A DNA stretch of 64,000 nt, taken from assembly GCA_964057225.1 (NCBI GenBank), contig OZ059896.1:9796001-9860000 (forward strand), read 5' to 3'. The notes beneath the pieces are model-generated. The model was not told the DNA's origin and made no database searches. It worked only from the letters and a program-made list of their open reading frames with translations. The position numbers and the translations under genes were made by a program. Origin of the DNA: Auanema rhodensis. Lineage: Eukaryota > Nematoda > Chromadorea > Rhabditida > Rhabditidae. The first letter of the stretch is position 1. Every line of letters starts with the position of its first letter. Shown here piece after piece: positions 25,901-37,250 of this stretch.

Positions 25901-26324
25901 CCGTTTTGCCAGAAAATGTTCAGGTCCGTCCGGAACAACAATCATTCTTCGAACACTCAACATGCTTTACATTCGATCGAGACGTATCTCTGTTTGATAT
26001 TGTCATGTCGATCTATTTCCTCATTTCAAAATACTTCACATATCGTTCTTATCGTTGACAAAGCGTTTGCCATTGGAAATTGACTGGGTGAATACACAGA
26101 AACTTTCCATTTTTATCTTGAAATTCTTGCTCTTATCAAGAAAACTTAGATCTGCAATTTTCTATTACCGCCATTTGTCTATTTATTTTCTTTCATGTCC
26201 TCTAAATAATTGATAAATTTTGTGTATTGAATATATCAGCTATTAACGCTAATTTTTCTTTTTTTCATCTTTTTGAAGATTTTTTTTAGAATTTTAAGGC
26301 TATATCTTCATTTTCTTTTTACAG
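19945..26324. other. 6.4 kb region without a supported gene, upstream of vinculin
   Basis: Lies between the divergent SLC5 and vinculin genes, so it should hold both promoters. 20222-20281 is a (GA)-rich tract. From about 21.7 to 25.6 kb the plus strand is very pyrimidine-rich (many TTTCTCTC runs), interrupted by a GA-rich patch at about 24820-24930. Two less AT-rich islands, about 23220-23390 and 24740-25130, contain short open frames without convincing splice sites. Open frames here are rich in Ser, Phe and Leu, as expected from translated CT repeats, and I do not call them genes. Non-coding leader exons of vinculin may be hidden here. Confidence 0.5.
20222..20281. repeat. (GA)n purine tract
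   Basis: Imperfect GA/GAAA microsatellite on the plus strand, about 280 bases upstream of the SLC5 start codon (which is on the minus strand). It reads as a pyrimidine tract in the sense direction of that gene. Such tracts often mark nematode promoters or leader regions, but a function is not shown. Confidence 0.7.
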
Positions 26325-26367
26325 TAATGAAGTAGTTGGGTACCGGTGTATAGACAAGTGAATCGTG
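26325..26367 (+). promoter_or_regulatory. vinculin 5' leader with a tiny upstream frame
   Basis: The leader begins after a strong acceptor (TTTTTACAG ending at 26324), which could be cis or spliced-leader. It contains an upstream ATG with a stop one codon later (ATGAAGTAG) before the vinculin ATG at 26368. The minimal upstream frame could damp translation of the main frame if it is present in the mature leader. Confidence 0.5.
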
Positions 26368-29300
26368 ATGCCAGTATTCCATACTAAAACTATCGAGAGC
26401 ATTCTCGAGCCAGTTGCTCAGCAGGTTAGTACAGATTTTCTTTTTTAAATTGTTTTTGTTTCATAACAGTTTGTTTCTATTATTATTACTATACTAATTT
26501 ATTCTTTTCCTACTACTACTACAACTACTACTATTAAATACTTAAATATTTTATTATTGCATGCTTTATACATATATATATCTTTATAATAATCAATATT
26601 TAAATAATATAACTCAAAATATTTGATATATGGAATAGTCAATTCACAGATATAGTCCAATTTTTAATGTACTTAACTGTTTTTTTTTCTTTTTTTTTCT
26701 CAACACTAATCTTTATTGTCATATCCGTCATAGAATTTATTTATTTTTCCTTCATGATATGAAAGATAACTTCAATAAGTTGCTCAATTTTTGAATATCT
26801 ATACATTGAAACATACATTCTCAATTGAAATATACTAAAATATTCTTTTGATATAAAGAAATATAAACAAAAAAAAAGAAAAAATATTGCTTATATTGCA
26901 ACCATTCAGACCGTCTTTCATTTGCTTATGTTTGAAAAGTGACGTAATCACGTATATTACGTGGATGTTATCATATCTATGAGATGAAGCTTTAACCACA
27001 AAAATTGTCTCAAAGTTAGAATATTTTAATAATAACTTTAGTTTATCTTTTGTCTATATGTATAGTTATAAACTATTCTAAACAAGGATTAATCTTTAAC
27101 TCTTGAAGTAAGTTTGTGGTTATTAGCACAACAGATCTAGAGCAGCTGGCCTAGTACCAATCCTGACCCATAGAGTAAAGTAATTAATCATCTAGTGCTC
27201 AATCTTTTAAAAAAAAATTAAGAAATTGTTTTTAAATTACTGATAAACAGATAAATTCATCTTTTATTATTATTTTAGAAGAAAGAGACTAAACGATTGC
27301 TTTTATTTTGCTCATATCATATATACATTATTTCGATTCCATCATTCAACTGATCAGTGATTAAATAAAAAGGTGGACAGGAGAAATTATAGAAAAATGA
27401 GAGAGAAGTGGGAAGGGGAAGAGAATAGGGAAGAGATCGGGGGGGGGGATGCTTCATCAGGGAAGCAGCCCGAGTCATCTGTCTGCCAGTTTCTTATATC
27501 CTTCTTCCCCAAATTATTCTTTAAAGTGTTGATTTGCTTCTGGTGGCTTTAAGAGAATACAACAAAAAAAAATCATATATTCAATTAGCTCATAGTCTGG
27601 TTAAAACTTTTCTTTTCATTTAACCTAAATTAGAAAAAAAATTAAAATTGAAAACGAATTTGAACTTCTAGCAACCGGTCATGTACAGACTGTTTCAAGA
27701 TAAAAAAACTTCAAAAAAGGATCGAATTGATCCTGTCTTGTCTTGTCTCGTCGCATTGTCCGGATAGGGTGGGTGAAACAGACTATCTGGTTTCATTTTC
27801 GACACTCATGGGAAAATTGAACTCGAAAATCATCTTTTAACAAACGAAGAGAATCGTTGATTGTTTTTGAAATGTTTATCAACAGTAATTCTTTTTTTTT
27901 TCCTTTCCAAACGAAATTGAATATATTCATACACGAATGTGAAAAGAATGAATTGAAAAATTCTCATAAACCATAAATATTTGAAAAATAAAAGTTTTAA
28001 TTTTGAAATTTCAAATTATTTCTGGCATATTCACTTTGAATTGACCTTTATGTCATGTACATAAATAGAAATATGATGGAGGTATGATTGTATTGGCATC
28101 AATTCTTAATACTCTGACGTTGATTTCCCACCCACTATTTCAAATGATATTGTCCTCGTAGTAGTACCTGCTCACGTAGATATTCATATGTTATCATTAC
28201 TAGCTTATTCAAGACGAAGACGTCAACTATCCATCAAAGAAAATAGATATTACTTACAAACTACACGATCTATACGATATTATTTAAGATTTCAGGTAGT
28301 ATATGCTATATATTTTCAAATTAATTTATTAAAAAATTCTCCAATCATATATATATCTATGATTATTAGCTTTTATTGCTACTTGAAATCGTTTTAAAAT
28401 ATCACGAATTCTTAAATACTTCATGCATCAACCGAAAAATAAAGATCGAGAATAGAAAAGCCAATTTTGAGCAGTTGTATGAGAGAAAAGAAAAAAAACA
28501 AAGAAGACTCGACATAAGAAAGCTCTTCATAATTTGCTTGGCTTTCAATCGCTGTCATCATCCTTTTCATCTTCTGTCTTTCTTAGCTTCTTCACAACTA
28601 GCTAAAGACGAAAATGAAAAGATGAGAATCTATTTGAGATAATGATGATATTCTAAGATCATATATCTATAACATATTGAATAATCATTGATGATGATAA
28701 GCATTTATGCTGAGCTTTACTTAATTATAAGAAGATTTATCACAATTAAATGAATAAATGGGTTAAAAACAGAGCATTAAATAAGATTTTGTAATTTATA
28801 TTTCCATGTATAGTTTCTACAGCATGTTTCTACAGCATGTTTCAAATCTTTTTTTCTTCTTAAATTTTAACATTAATTGCTTCTACATATCTGTATGCGT
28901 GTGTGTATAAACATCTTTAACGTATAACCATTGAATGTATGTTGCATAACTATAATACTAACATTTTGTCTATGTTAATGTCCATGTTACGTATTGTTAT
29001 AGCTTCATTATGTGCTGGCACTTGCTGATCGTAATGCTGGAATCACAGGACCAGCCTATCCTGCTTCCAGAGGCAGTCCATATGCATCACTTTCACGTAA
29101 TGGGGGCCTCTCGCGAGCAAGCAGTCGTCGTTCCATACCTGAATTCATCTTTCCTGACACGATTCAGCAGCGTGTTACTGCTGATGACTGTCCAGTCTGT
29201 CAGCTTATGATGCCTAAGGCTAATGGCTGTGTATGTTATATGTGATTTGCTTTTTACTTGTCCTGTCATATAAAAATGAGAACAAATGGAACAATTTTCA

Positions 29301-32300
29301 AAAAAAATTTAAAACAATAAAAAACAATAAAATATATGTTTTATGTGTTTTTCTTTGGTTATAGTATTTGCTGTACGAAGTTGTTCACATATATTCGGTA
29401 AGCTGCTGTGGTGAATATGTTGTCTTCATTTAGCTTTATACTGTTTTAACCATTACAAATATATTTTATTATGTTAATATAGTATATAATATATTAATCT
29501 AAACAAGAATATGATCATAATATTCATATATTTCAGGTCTCCCGTCTTGTTATCCTTCATGAAGAGGCTGAAGATGGTAATGCTATGCCTGATCTTACTC
29601 GACCAGTTGGTCTTGTATCACAAGCAGTTGATAATCTTATCAGGGTAAGCAAATTAATTATGATAAGCTATATAATCAAATTAAATCAAAATTTTATTGA
29701 AATTATATATTTATATTAAAGATATCATCTTTAATATATGATATATAAGATATAAAATTATAAATATGTACATTCACACCTTAAACATTTAAAGTTTTAG
29801 ATATGAAATGATAATATTTGATATTCATCACCTTGGTTGAATGTGTAAAAGTGAAAAAAGTTTCATTTACAATTAAAATTGTTCATGCTACTTCAATTAA
29901 TTGTTGAACAGTTGGCCATATGCTATTCCTTTTTCTTAAATGAAAAGAGTTTTTGGATGTGTTTTTTTTTGGAATTCAATCAAGATACTATATACCAGAT
30001 GTTTCTTTTATCGAAGTTCTTCAACTTTAAAATGTGAACACTACAAATGAAAGAAAGCAATGGGTCTCATGAAAACCGAATGCGAACTTTACATGTTTAT
30101 CTAAGTGGAAGAGAGTAGGAAAATGAGAGACATGGAGAGATGAAAAACAAAAAGTGGGCGGCGAAGATCAAGGAAAATGCTACTGAAGAAGTTACCCCGT
30201 AATCATGAAAAGGCAAAGGCTCGAAATTCGGAAGACCACCATCGACTGTGTCGCTGCGGTTGTTGTTGACATTCTGATGTAAATGCAAGGCTCTGATCCT
30301 GAATGCATACAGACAACAGAAGCAAAGAGCTATGAAGCAAGAAGATAGTACAGACAAAAGTGGAAAACGAAATGGAGAAAGTGAAAGAGAAAAAGGTAGA
30401 GAGCCGATGTGACGGAAGACAACGGCAAAGACGACGATAATGGCGTAGGAAGAGAGCAGGAGAATGACGAGCGAGTAAGCACTGATTGAAACGCCCTGCG
30501 TTTGTAGATGACGAAGCGGTGGAAGAAAATGAAGTCGCAATAGTCGTACTGAAATACGACAACGACAGCAATCGTCAGCAGCAAGTCCACGGAGACGGAA
30601 AAGGTTCGACGAGCTAACGCTAACACGAGCAAGCAGGCGCCAGCTCACGAATAGACGAAGCGTTTAGTGAATGCTGTCGGAGCGGCCAGTCTCCTCAACG
30701 GTACGGCGTCAGACTTATCGACATAGATCCAGCAGTTATCGCCACGAAGAACGTCATACCTCAAGGCAGTACCTGAAATCATACGCTCAGCACGCTATCT
30801 ACCAACGTCGTAGCCGATCTGACGGCAGGGTATTCCTTTTCAATATATGTATATTCATATTGGTTTTTTTGAAAGCCATATTGGAATTCCTTTTTTTTTC
30901 CAAGATTATTTGATGTTTTCTATATAAAATTTCTAAGTTAGAAAGTTTTTTGTTTGATTCTTTCACTTTATTCTAGTCGATGATGACAAACTCTTTCAAT
31001 AAACTTTCTTAAAGTACTTATGAGGGGTGTTAAATGCAAATATTTAAAAAATATATTGATTTATTATATAAAAATTCATTTTTACCATAAAATATTTTAC
31101 TAACTTTAGGTTGGTTATGAGACTTGTGATAGCTCGGACGATCGTCTTCTGCAAACCGACATGCCTCCAGCATTGCAAAGAGTTGAACATAGCTCTAAGC
31201 TTTTGGAAGAATCTTGCCACATGTTGAAAGTGAGTACAACAACTCAAATATATTTTACAATTACTTCCCTTTAGGCTGATGCTTATTCCGTTCCTGCCCG
31301 TAAGAAGCTCATTGATGGAGCTCGTGGAATCCTTCAAGGAACATCAGCTCTTCTCTTGTGCTTTGATGAATCTGAAGTTCGCAAAATCATTCGAGTTTGC
31401 CGTAAGGTTCTAGACTATCTTGCTGTTGCAGAAGTTATCGAAAGCATGGAAGACTTGGCCCAATTTGTTAAGGTAAGCTTGAAAGCTCCTTAATTGGACT
31501 TAGTTTTAAATATTTCAGGATATATCTCCATGGTTGGCTCGCGTCACTCAAGATGTTAATGCCAGACAACAAGAGCTAACCCATCAAGTTCACCGTGAGA
31601 TTTTGATCAGATGTTTGGATGCTATCAAGACTTTATCCCCTATACTCATTTGCGCCATGAAGATCTTCATTCAAATCAGCAATGAACCAAGCCAACGTGG
31701 TGTACCAGAAGCTGCAGAAAATAGGTAAGCCAAAACTTGATTATTAAAATGCAAACGTTATCGAACTTTAGAAATTATCTTGGCCAACGTATGACTGAAG
31801 AAATGAATGAAATCATTCGTGTTTTACAATTAACAACTTATGATGAAGATGAATGGGATGCTGATAATGTTACTGTCATGCGTAAAGCTTTATCTGCAGC
31901 TAAATCTTTGCTCACAGCTGCTCTGGATTGGCTCGCTGATCCAAGAGGCTTACGCGGTACATTGATACCTGAAATCATTTTTAGAATTACACGAAACTTT
32001 TTTCAGGAGCCGTTGGAGAGAAAGCTATTCGTCGCATCCTCGATTATGCCGATAAGATTGCTTCTCGTGCTCTGCCTGAAGACAGCTATCATATCAAGAG
32101 ATCCATTCAAGAAATTGTTAGCCTTACTGATAGCATCTGCCAACTTCGTGACCAAGGACGGTAAGAAATTTATATCGAAATCATTTTTATATGAATTTTC
32201 AGCGATAACGAAAGCCTCACCCACAACTGCGCTGAGAAGCTTAAGGCTTTGGTCGGTACCAAGCACACCAGTGGTATCCTTCCTGATGCTTTGGTTAATG

Positions 32301-35300
32301 CTCAAAAGAATGGTGGAGCTAACCCTGCTCATACCGCTGCTGGCCGTCTTGAACAAGCTCTTCGGTGGTTGGATAATCCAGGTGTTAACGATGGAGGTCT
32401 CGGTCTTCAAGCTATTCGCATGATGACTGATGATGCCAAGAAATTGGCTGATCGTTTGAATCCACAAGACAGGTTAGTTGTATCTCGTATAATATGTTCT
32501 ATTATAATATTTTAGAAACCGTCTCATGAACTTGTGCTCAGATATCGACAGGTTGGCCAATCAGCTTGCTGATTTGGAACGTCGTGGTCTCGGAAACTCC
32601 CCTGAAGCCAATGCTATTAGACAGCAATTGAAGGACAAACTCCGCGAGTTGGCTGAATTTATGCGAAAGATCCTTACTGACCGTGTTGTAAGTTTTCAAG
32701 CCTCAGAATTTTAGAAGCGTATTCACGTTCAGATTTCTCATTCATTATCATTTTCAGGTGGAAGATTTCGCTGACATCAGTACTCCTCTGAAACAGTTTG
32801 TTGATGCTGTTCATGCTGACATGAGCATGCCTAACCGAGAAGGAAACTTCCATGACAAGTCAAATCGCTTGAAGGATCACTCTGGAAGCATGACTACAAC
32901 AGCTAGATTGGTAAAACATAAATATAATTCATTCACAATAACAAATTTCAAATAATTGATAGGTTGCCACATGCGGTCCATGTAAGAGCAAGAGAACCGT
33001 TGAAGCCATTTTGGATACAGCTGAGAAGGTTGATCAAATGACTCCTCAAATTGTCAATGCTGGAAAAATTCGTTTGCATAATCACTCTGATGCTGTTGAG
33101 CAGCATTTCGAAAATCTTCACAGGTACTATAGTATAAGTTTTATTGGAATATACATAACATTTATAATTTAGACAATTTGGAGATGCTCTTCACCGACTC
33201 CGATCTCATGTTGATGACGCTATTGATACTGGAGAATTTGTTCGTGCCAGTGAAACCGTAAGCATTTTCTCGAATATTCAAATTTCTTCTCTTTTTATTT
33301 GAATTTTTGAATTATTTTTATTTTCTCATTTACAGGCAATGCGTCGTTACACCACCAGATGTGAAGACGCTATCCAGAATGCTTATCCACAAGGAATGGT
33401 TGATAACACCTCACAGGTATATAATCAGCATAATATAATTATTATAATATTTCTTTAATTTGTATAGATTGCCCGTCTGGGTAATCGTGTCCTGATGTCT
33501 GCCAAGAACGAAGCAGAGAATTCGGAAGAACCGGCTTTCATCGACCGTGTCAACAATGCGGCCTCGCAACTACACTCCGGTAAGACAATTACTTTTCTTC
33601 TTTACTTCAAACGTCAATCCCTCTCTGCCTTCCTCTTCGTTCTATCCCTCTTGTTCTTCTATGAGCAGACAACTGCAACCTCAACGTCGTTGACTGACAC
33701 CGAGGTCTCTATCCGATAGTCTTGATATCAATAAATACGATTTCAAGACATTTCCCTTCATTAAAAATGCCTCTATATAATGATTATTCCTATGAATCTG
33801 ATGAATATGATACTGATGAGGTGTATGAACGTTACTATACCACTCGTAGTATTGTAGATCCAATTGTTTATATTTGTAAGTTTTGTAATCATTAATCAGA
33901 ATGACCTCTAGGTCTTGTTGCCATCATTGTTGTGTTAAACATTTCACAATGTTCTTTCAAACAACAGTTGTGAAGCTATCAAAATTCATGTTTCGTTCAT
34001 GAACTAGACACATGTTAATTCTGATTTGCTTACCCTGCCACCTGCGTGGGTGGATCAAGAACTTAGCAAGCATGTTTAATATAAATAAAAATTGTCCAAG
34101 CACCAACTGAAAATTAAAAAAGATGTCTGCCTATTCTCTATATTCGAAATTTCCAGCTATACCACCTATGGTTAATCAAGCCAAACAAGTTGCTATGAAT
34201 CCTCGTGATCATATGTCTAGTGATCAATGGCGCGGAGCCAATGATCATCTTTTGGATTCTGTTCGTGCTGTTGGAGATGCCATTATGGGAGTCCCATCTA
34301 ACGGACGACAGTCTTCTGTTTCTTATCATGAGAGCCGCGCCTCTCCATATCAACCAACTAGAGAGGTAAGCGAATGTGTGTATGTCTCTTGAGAACGTTC
34401 TCTAGACTCCCGAGAGCGTTGTCTTACGCTTCAACTTCTGACGTATCCACTAGAAATTGCGAAGACATTTTGCAAAAAAATAAAAAATTTCCATGAATTT
34501 TTCTTTTCAGTCATCTCAAGTTCTTCACTCTGTTCAAGCTCAGGCTCCAAGACCACCTGTTGTCCATAACAAGGTTATCATTCGTGAAGAGATTCCTGCT
34601 CCACCACGTCCACCACCACCAGTTGAAATCAGTCCACCACCAAGACCACCACCACCACCAGAGTATGACGAGGAAGAAGAGACCAGAGCTTTCTGGGAAA
34701 GATATCCACTCCCACAAGCTTCTCATCAACCTATTCTTTCTGCTGCTCATAACCTTCACAACGTAAGTTACTGAGCAAACAAACAAACAACTGAACTGCC
34801 GAGACAATCGAACTAAGAAGCCTCATGTTCTCTGATTTTCTCTCTTTTTCTTTAATATTTCTTATAGAAACATAGCGTCAAAAAGTAAAATAAATACAGT
34901 AAAAAAGAAATATTCAATATAATTTTGAACTTGAAGGATCAGAAATGCAAAAGTCATCGTATATCTTCTATTCTTTCAGGAATTGAAACAATGGTCATCT
35001 CAAGAAAATGATATTGTTGCTGCTGCTAAGAGAATGGCTATTCTTATGGCCAGATTATCTCAATTAGTACGTGGAGAAGGAGGAACTAAGAAGGTTGATT
35101 ATAAATAAAAAATAAAATTATAATAATATTCATAATATACAGGATCTCATTGATTGTGCCAAGGCTATTGCTGATTCCAGTGAAGAGGTTACCAGACTAG
35201 CTGTACAATTGGCTCGATTATGCACAGACATCAAGATGAGAATGGTATATACTTATATAATTAAAGTAAGCTATATTCATATATACTTAATTTCAGGCTC

Positions 35301-35964
35301 TTCTTCAAGTTTGCGAGAGAATTCCAACCATTGCTACTCAATTGAAGATTCTTTCAACTGTTAAGGCTACTATGCTTGGATCATCTAGTAAGTATTTAAA
35401 CTATAATTATATACTTTGATAGGAATATGGTAAAAAAAAAAAACAAACTTAAAGCAATATTTTATATATAATCAACAGTTATCGGTTAAGAAATATTGTT
35501 GAATTTAATAATAAAAAAGAAAAATAATTTAATGAAAATCAATTCTAGTGACTGTCGGACCTTACGGACAACCTATTGACGGTAAATATTAGCATGAGAG
35601 TGATGAATGAATAATTATTTTAATAATATAACATGTGTTCAACATTTCCTGATCTAATATATCTGATATTATAAAACCTAAAATATGAATATTTATATGA
35701 AACCAAAGCAAAATGCTCTAACGTGTTGTTTTCCAAACTAAACTACTATTGCCGAAAACTTTTTCTTTTCGTTTCTCATTTTTTTCATTTTTAGGTAGCG
35801 AAGAGGACGAAGAAGCTATGCAGCAACTCGTCTTGAATGCTCAGAATCTCATGCAATCCGTCAAGGATACAGTTCGTGCTGCTGAAGCCGCCTCTATTAA
35901 GATCAGAACCAACTCTGGACTTCGTCTCCGCTGGATCAGAAAGCCCATGTGGTCCAATTTTTAA
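26368..35964 (+). CDS. deb-1: vinculin (DEB-1 type)
   Basis: Actin- and talin-binding scaffold of integrin attachments (dense bodies of nematode muscle). In-frame exons: 26368-26424, 29537-29644, 31110-31229, 31275-31472, 31519-31724, 31772-31956, 32007-32160, 32203-32472, 32516-32687, 32758-32910, 32963-33123, 33173-33257, 33336-33416, 33468-33579, 34157-34365, 34511-34762, 34980-35093, 35143-35244, 35297-35387, 35549-35581, 35795-35964, giving 1010 residues, close to the usual invertebrate length. It starts [19 protein letters not shown] as in vertebrate vinculin. The helical-bundle head ([27 protein letters not shown]) is followed by the proline-rich linker ([20 protein letters not shown], then acidic EYDEEEE) and the tail, which ends IRKPMWSNF. 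The identification is secure. Skipping the extra exons at 29003-29397 restores an uninterrupted first helix. Several alternative first exons are listed separately. Confidence 0.97.
26425..28187. other. first long vinculin intron, proximal part
   Basis: AT-rich intron DNA with a CTACTACTAC-type trinucleotide patch near 26510, a poly-G run near 27440 and a CTTGT/TCTTG repeat near 27735. No exon I can support. First introns of this size often carry enhancers. Confidence 0.4.
28188..28295 (+). CDS. candidate alternative first exon of vinculin
   Basis: ATG plus 36 codons ending in phase 0 at a CAG/GTAGTA donor. The peptide is basic (SRRRRQLS early, then [12 protein letters not shown]). Phase 0 fits the exon at 29003, which has no ATG of its own near its start. 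Joined to 29003-29230, 29365-29397 and the rest of vinculin it would give a 1114-residue form with a new N-terminus in place of the first 19 residues. Support is only phase and splice signals. Confidence 0.35.
29003..29397 (+). CDS. two extra vinculin exons (87-residue insert)
   Basis: Exons 29003-29230 (76 codons) and 29365-29397 (11 codons) are both phase 0 at each end and have good signals (TTATAG/GTATGT and TTATAG/GTAAGC). Codon use is clearly coding. The first is Ser/Arg/Gly-rich ([17 protein letters not shown]) and closes with a cysteine motif, [16 protein letters not shown]; the second is hydrophobic ([11 protein letters not shown]). They sit between QQ19 and [10 protein letters not shown], inside the first head helix of canonical vinculin, so they are probably used in a separate isoform with a different first exon, or skipped. 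I recognise no homologue. Confidence 0.6.
29645..31109. other. vinculin intron with a less AT-rich island
   Basis: Most of this intron is AT-rich, but about 30180-30840 is clearly richer in GC and CGs. The minus strand has open frames of up to 183 codons across it; they are Ser/Leu/Phe-rich and give no recognisable protein. The candidate first exon at 30671-30829 lies at the downstream edge, so the island may be an internal promoter. Confidence 0.45.
30671..30829 (+). CDS. candidate alternative first exon of vinculin, arginine-rich
   Basis: ATG directly after an in-frame TGA, so it cannot be an internal exon in this frame. It has 53 codons ending in phase 0 at AGG/GTATTC. The peptide is rich in Arg, Ser, Tyr and His ([18 protein letters not shown]). 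Joined to the phase-0 acceptor at 31110 it would make a 1008-residue vinculin lacking the first talin-binding helix pair. It lies in a GC-richer island, which fits an internal promoter but could also explain the open frame by chance. Confidence 0.35.
33767..33875 (+). CDS. alternative first exon of a short vinculin tail isoform
   Basis: ATG preceded by an acceptor-like TTTCAAG, then 36 codons plus one base, ending at a good GTAAGT donor in phase 1. That is exactly the phase of the acceptor at 34157. The peptide is short, acidic and tyrosine-rich ([18 protein letters not shown], then ERYYTTRS). The predicted product is 359 residues: this exon, then the end of the head, the proline-rich linker and the full tail. 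It would bind actin and SH3 partners without the talin-binding head. Phase, donor and codon use support it; expression is unproven. Confidence 0.55.
34123..34156 (+). CDS. candidate in-frame start extending vinculin exon 34157
   Basis: AAAAAAG then ATG, and the 34 bases up to the usual acceptor are open and in the correct frame ([11 protein letters not shown], then AIPPMVN). A transcript trans-spliced or started here would make a 334-residue tail form. The AAAAAAG acceptor is weak, so this may be no more than an open intron end. Confidence 0.3.
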
Positions 35965-36569
35965 AAAAAATGTAAGTAATCATATGAAAGAAACTAATTT
36001 ATATATTAATATAGTTAATGAGATAAACACACACACACACAGCATCATCAGCAATCATCATCAATCACAGCCAATATAAGTATATGGATGGAATATACAT
36101 AAACGACGGAGAATTATTAGCCAAAAAATACTATTTTAATTACATTACTATATACATATAATATTAAAATTATGTGTATATTATATATAAATATATATAT
36201 ATATATATACAATTTACATGTCTGTTTTAGATAGTCTCATTTAGTTTTAAGCTACACTGAGAAAAGAGAAAAACATTTTTCAGATCATAATGTTTTTATT
36301 TTTACCATAATTTCATAAACTCAAATGCTCATTATAAATTTTTATCAATGTAATCAATGTTTTAAATATCATTCAAATAGTAGCATACATTAGTGTGTAG
36401 AATATGAGATATTAGAATTAGAAAAAACAAGTTTTTCTTTTACAAAAAAAAATTTTTTTTTTCATTTTATAAGTTTGAAAAGTAAGCATTTTTTTGTTGG
36501 AAGACGAACCTAATGTCTTTCAACGTTTTGGGGTGTTTTCCTTAAGTTTGTTATGATGTTTATCACTTC

Positions 36570-36575
36570 AATAAA
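36570..36575 (+). terminator. probable vinculin polyadenylation signal
   Basis: AATAAA about 600 bases after the vinculin stop, followed by a T-rich stretch. Another AATAAA lies about 95 bases downstream. No clear canonical signal is nearer the stop. Confidence 0.45.
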
Positions 36576-37066
36576 ACATTTTAAAAGATTTTGTTAATGT
36601 CTTCAATTGACAATTCATGATATTGTGGCAGAACGTAGAAGTCTTGTGTTCGTTCGTTTCTTAATAAAACGAGCTACTTTCTGTTCTGTTATACTGCTAT
36701 TCCACTAAGAATGTAATGCTCACAGCTTAACAATGATCTGTATATCTTCAAATCTAATACTATTTCACATTTTTACAGCATTTTCTTCACTATTGCTTTT
36801 ACTCTGCTTCCTCTTTTTCTTCATCTTCTGCTTAGCAAACAAATTATTCCGTTCAGCTCTTCTTCATTTTCTCTCACATTTTCCTGCCATTTTGACTTAC
36901 ATCTGCAATTATATATTGTTGTGTAAAACGTATAAGAGTTTGGTGGATGATACAATAGAAAAAACGCAAAAAATCAGAAGATTATAGCATAATCATCCCT
37001 ATACTAGTCTTCAACAACGAAATTTAAGTAATCAGAATTACAGAAATATCAAATAATAATTCTTCT

Positions 37067-37072
37067 TTTATT
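37067..37072 (-). terminator. polyadenylation signal of the SXP/RAL-2-like gene
   Basis: AATAAA on the minus strand about 180 bases after the stop codon at 37251. Confidence 0.5.
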
Positions 37073-37250
37073 TTTGCAATAACATTGTTAACAATACCAA
37101 TATACTATATTGTTTTCTTTCTTTTTTTATATATATATTTATATGTAAAAACAATATTGACATATACTATATGTTATTCCCTTTCAATGAAAAAAAAAAC
37201 AATATGGAATGTTTAAATAATCATATTAGATGGATCTTTTTGACAATAAT

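Larger units (their letters stand above)
35965..37250. other. vinculin 3' UTR and convergent spacer
   Basis: Spacer between two genes pointing at each other. It holds AT microsatellites near 36180-36210, a likely vinculin poly(A) signal at 36570-36575 with a second AATAAA near 36664, and a minus-strand AATAAA at 37067-37072. The frame at 36733-36987 is hydrophobic and low-complexity and is not called. Confidence 0.55.

Noticed and set aside
30097-30648. 183-codon minus-strand frame in a vinculin intron
   Set aside because: Ser/Leu/Phe-rich, overlapping open frames in all three minus frames, no splice context and no recognisable domain; better explained by the local base composition.
36733-36987. 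84-codon frame in the vinculin 3' flank
   Set aside because: Phe/Leu/Cys-rich, no splice signals, in convergent 3' UTR DNA.
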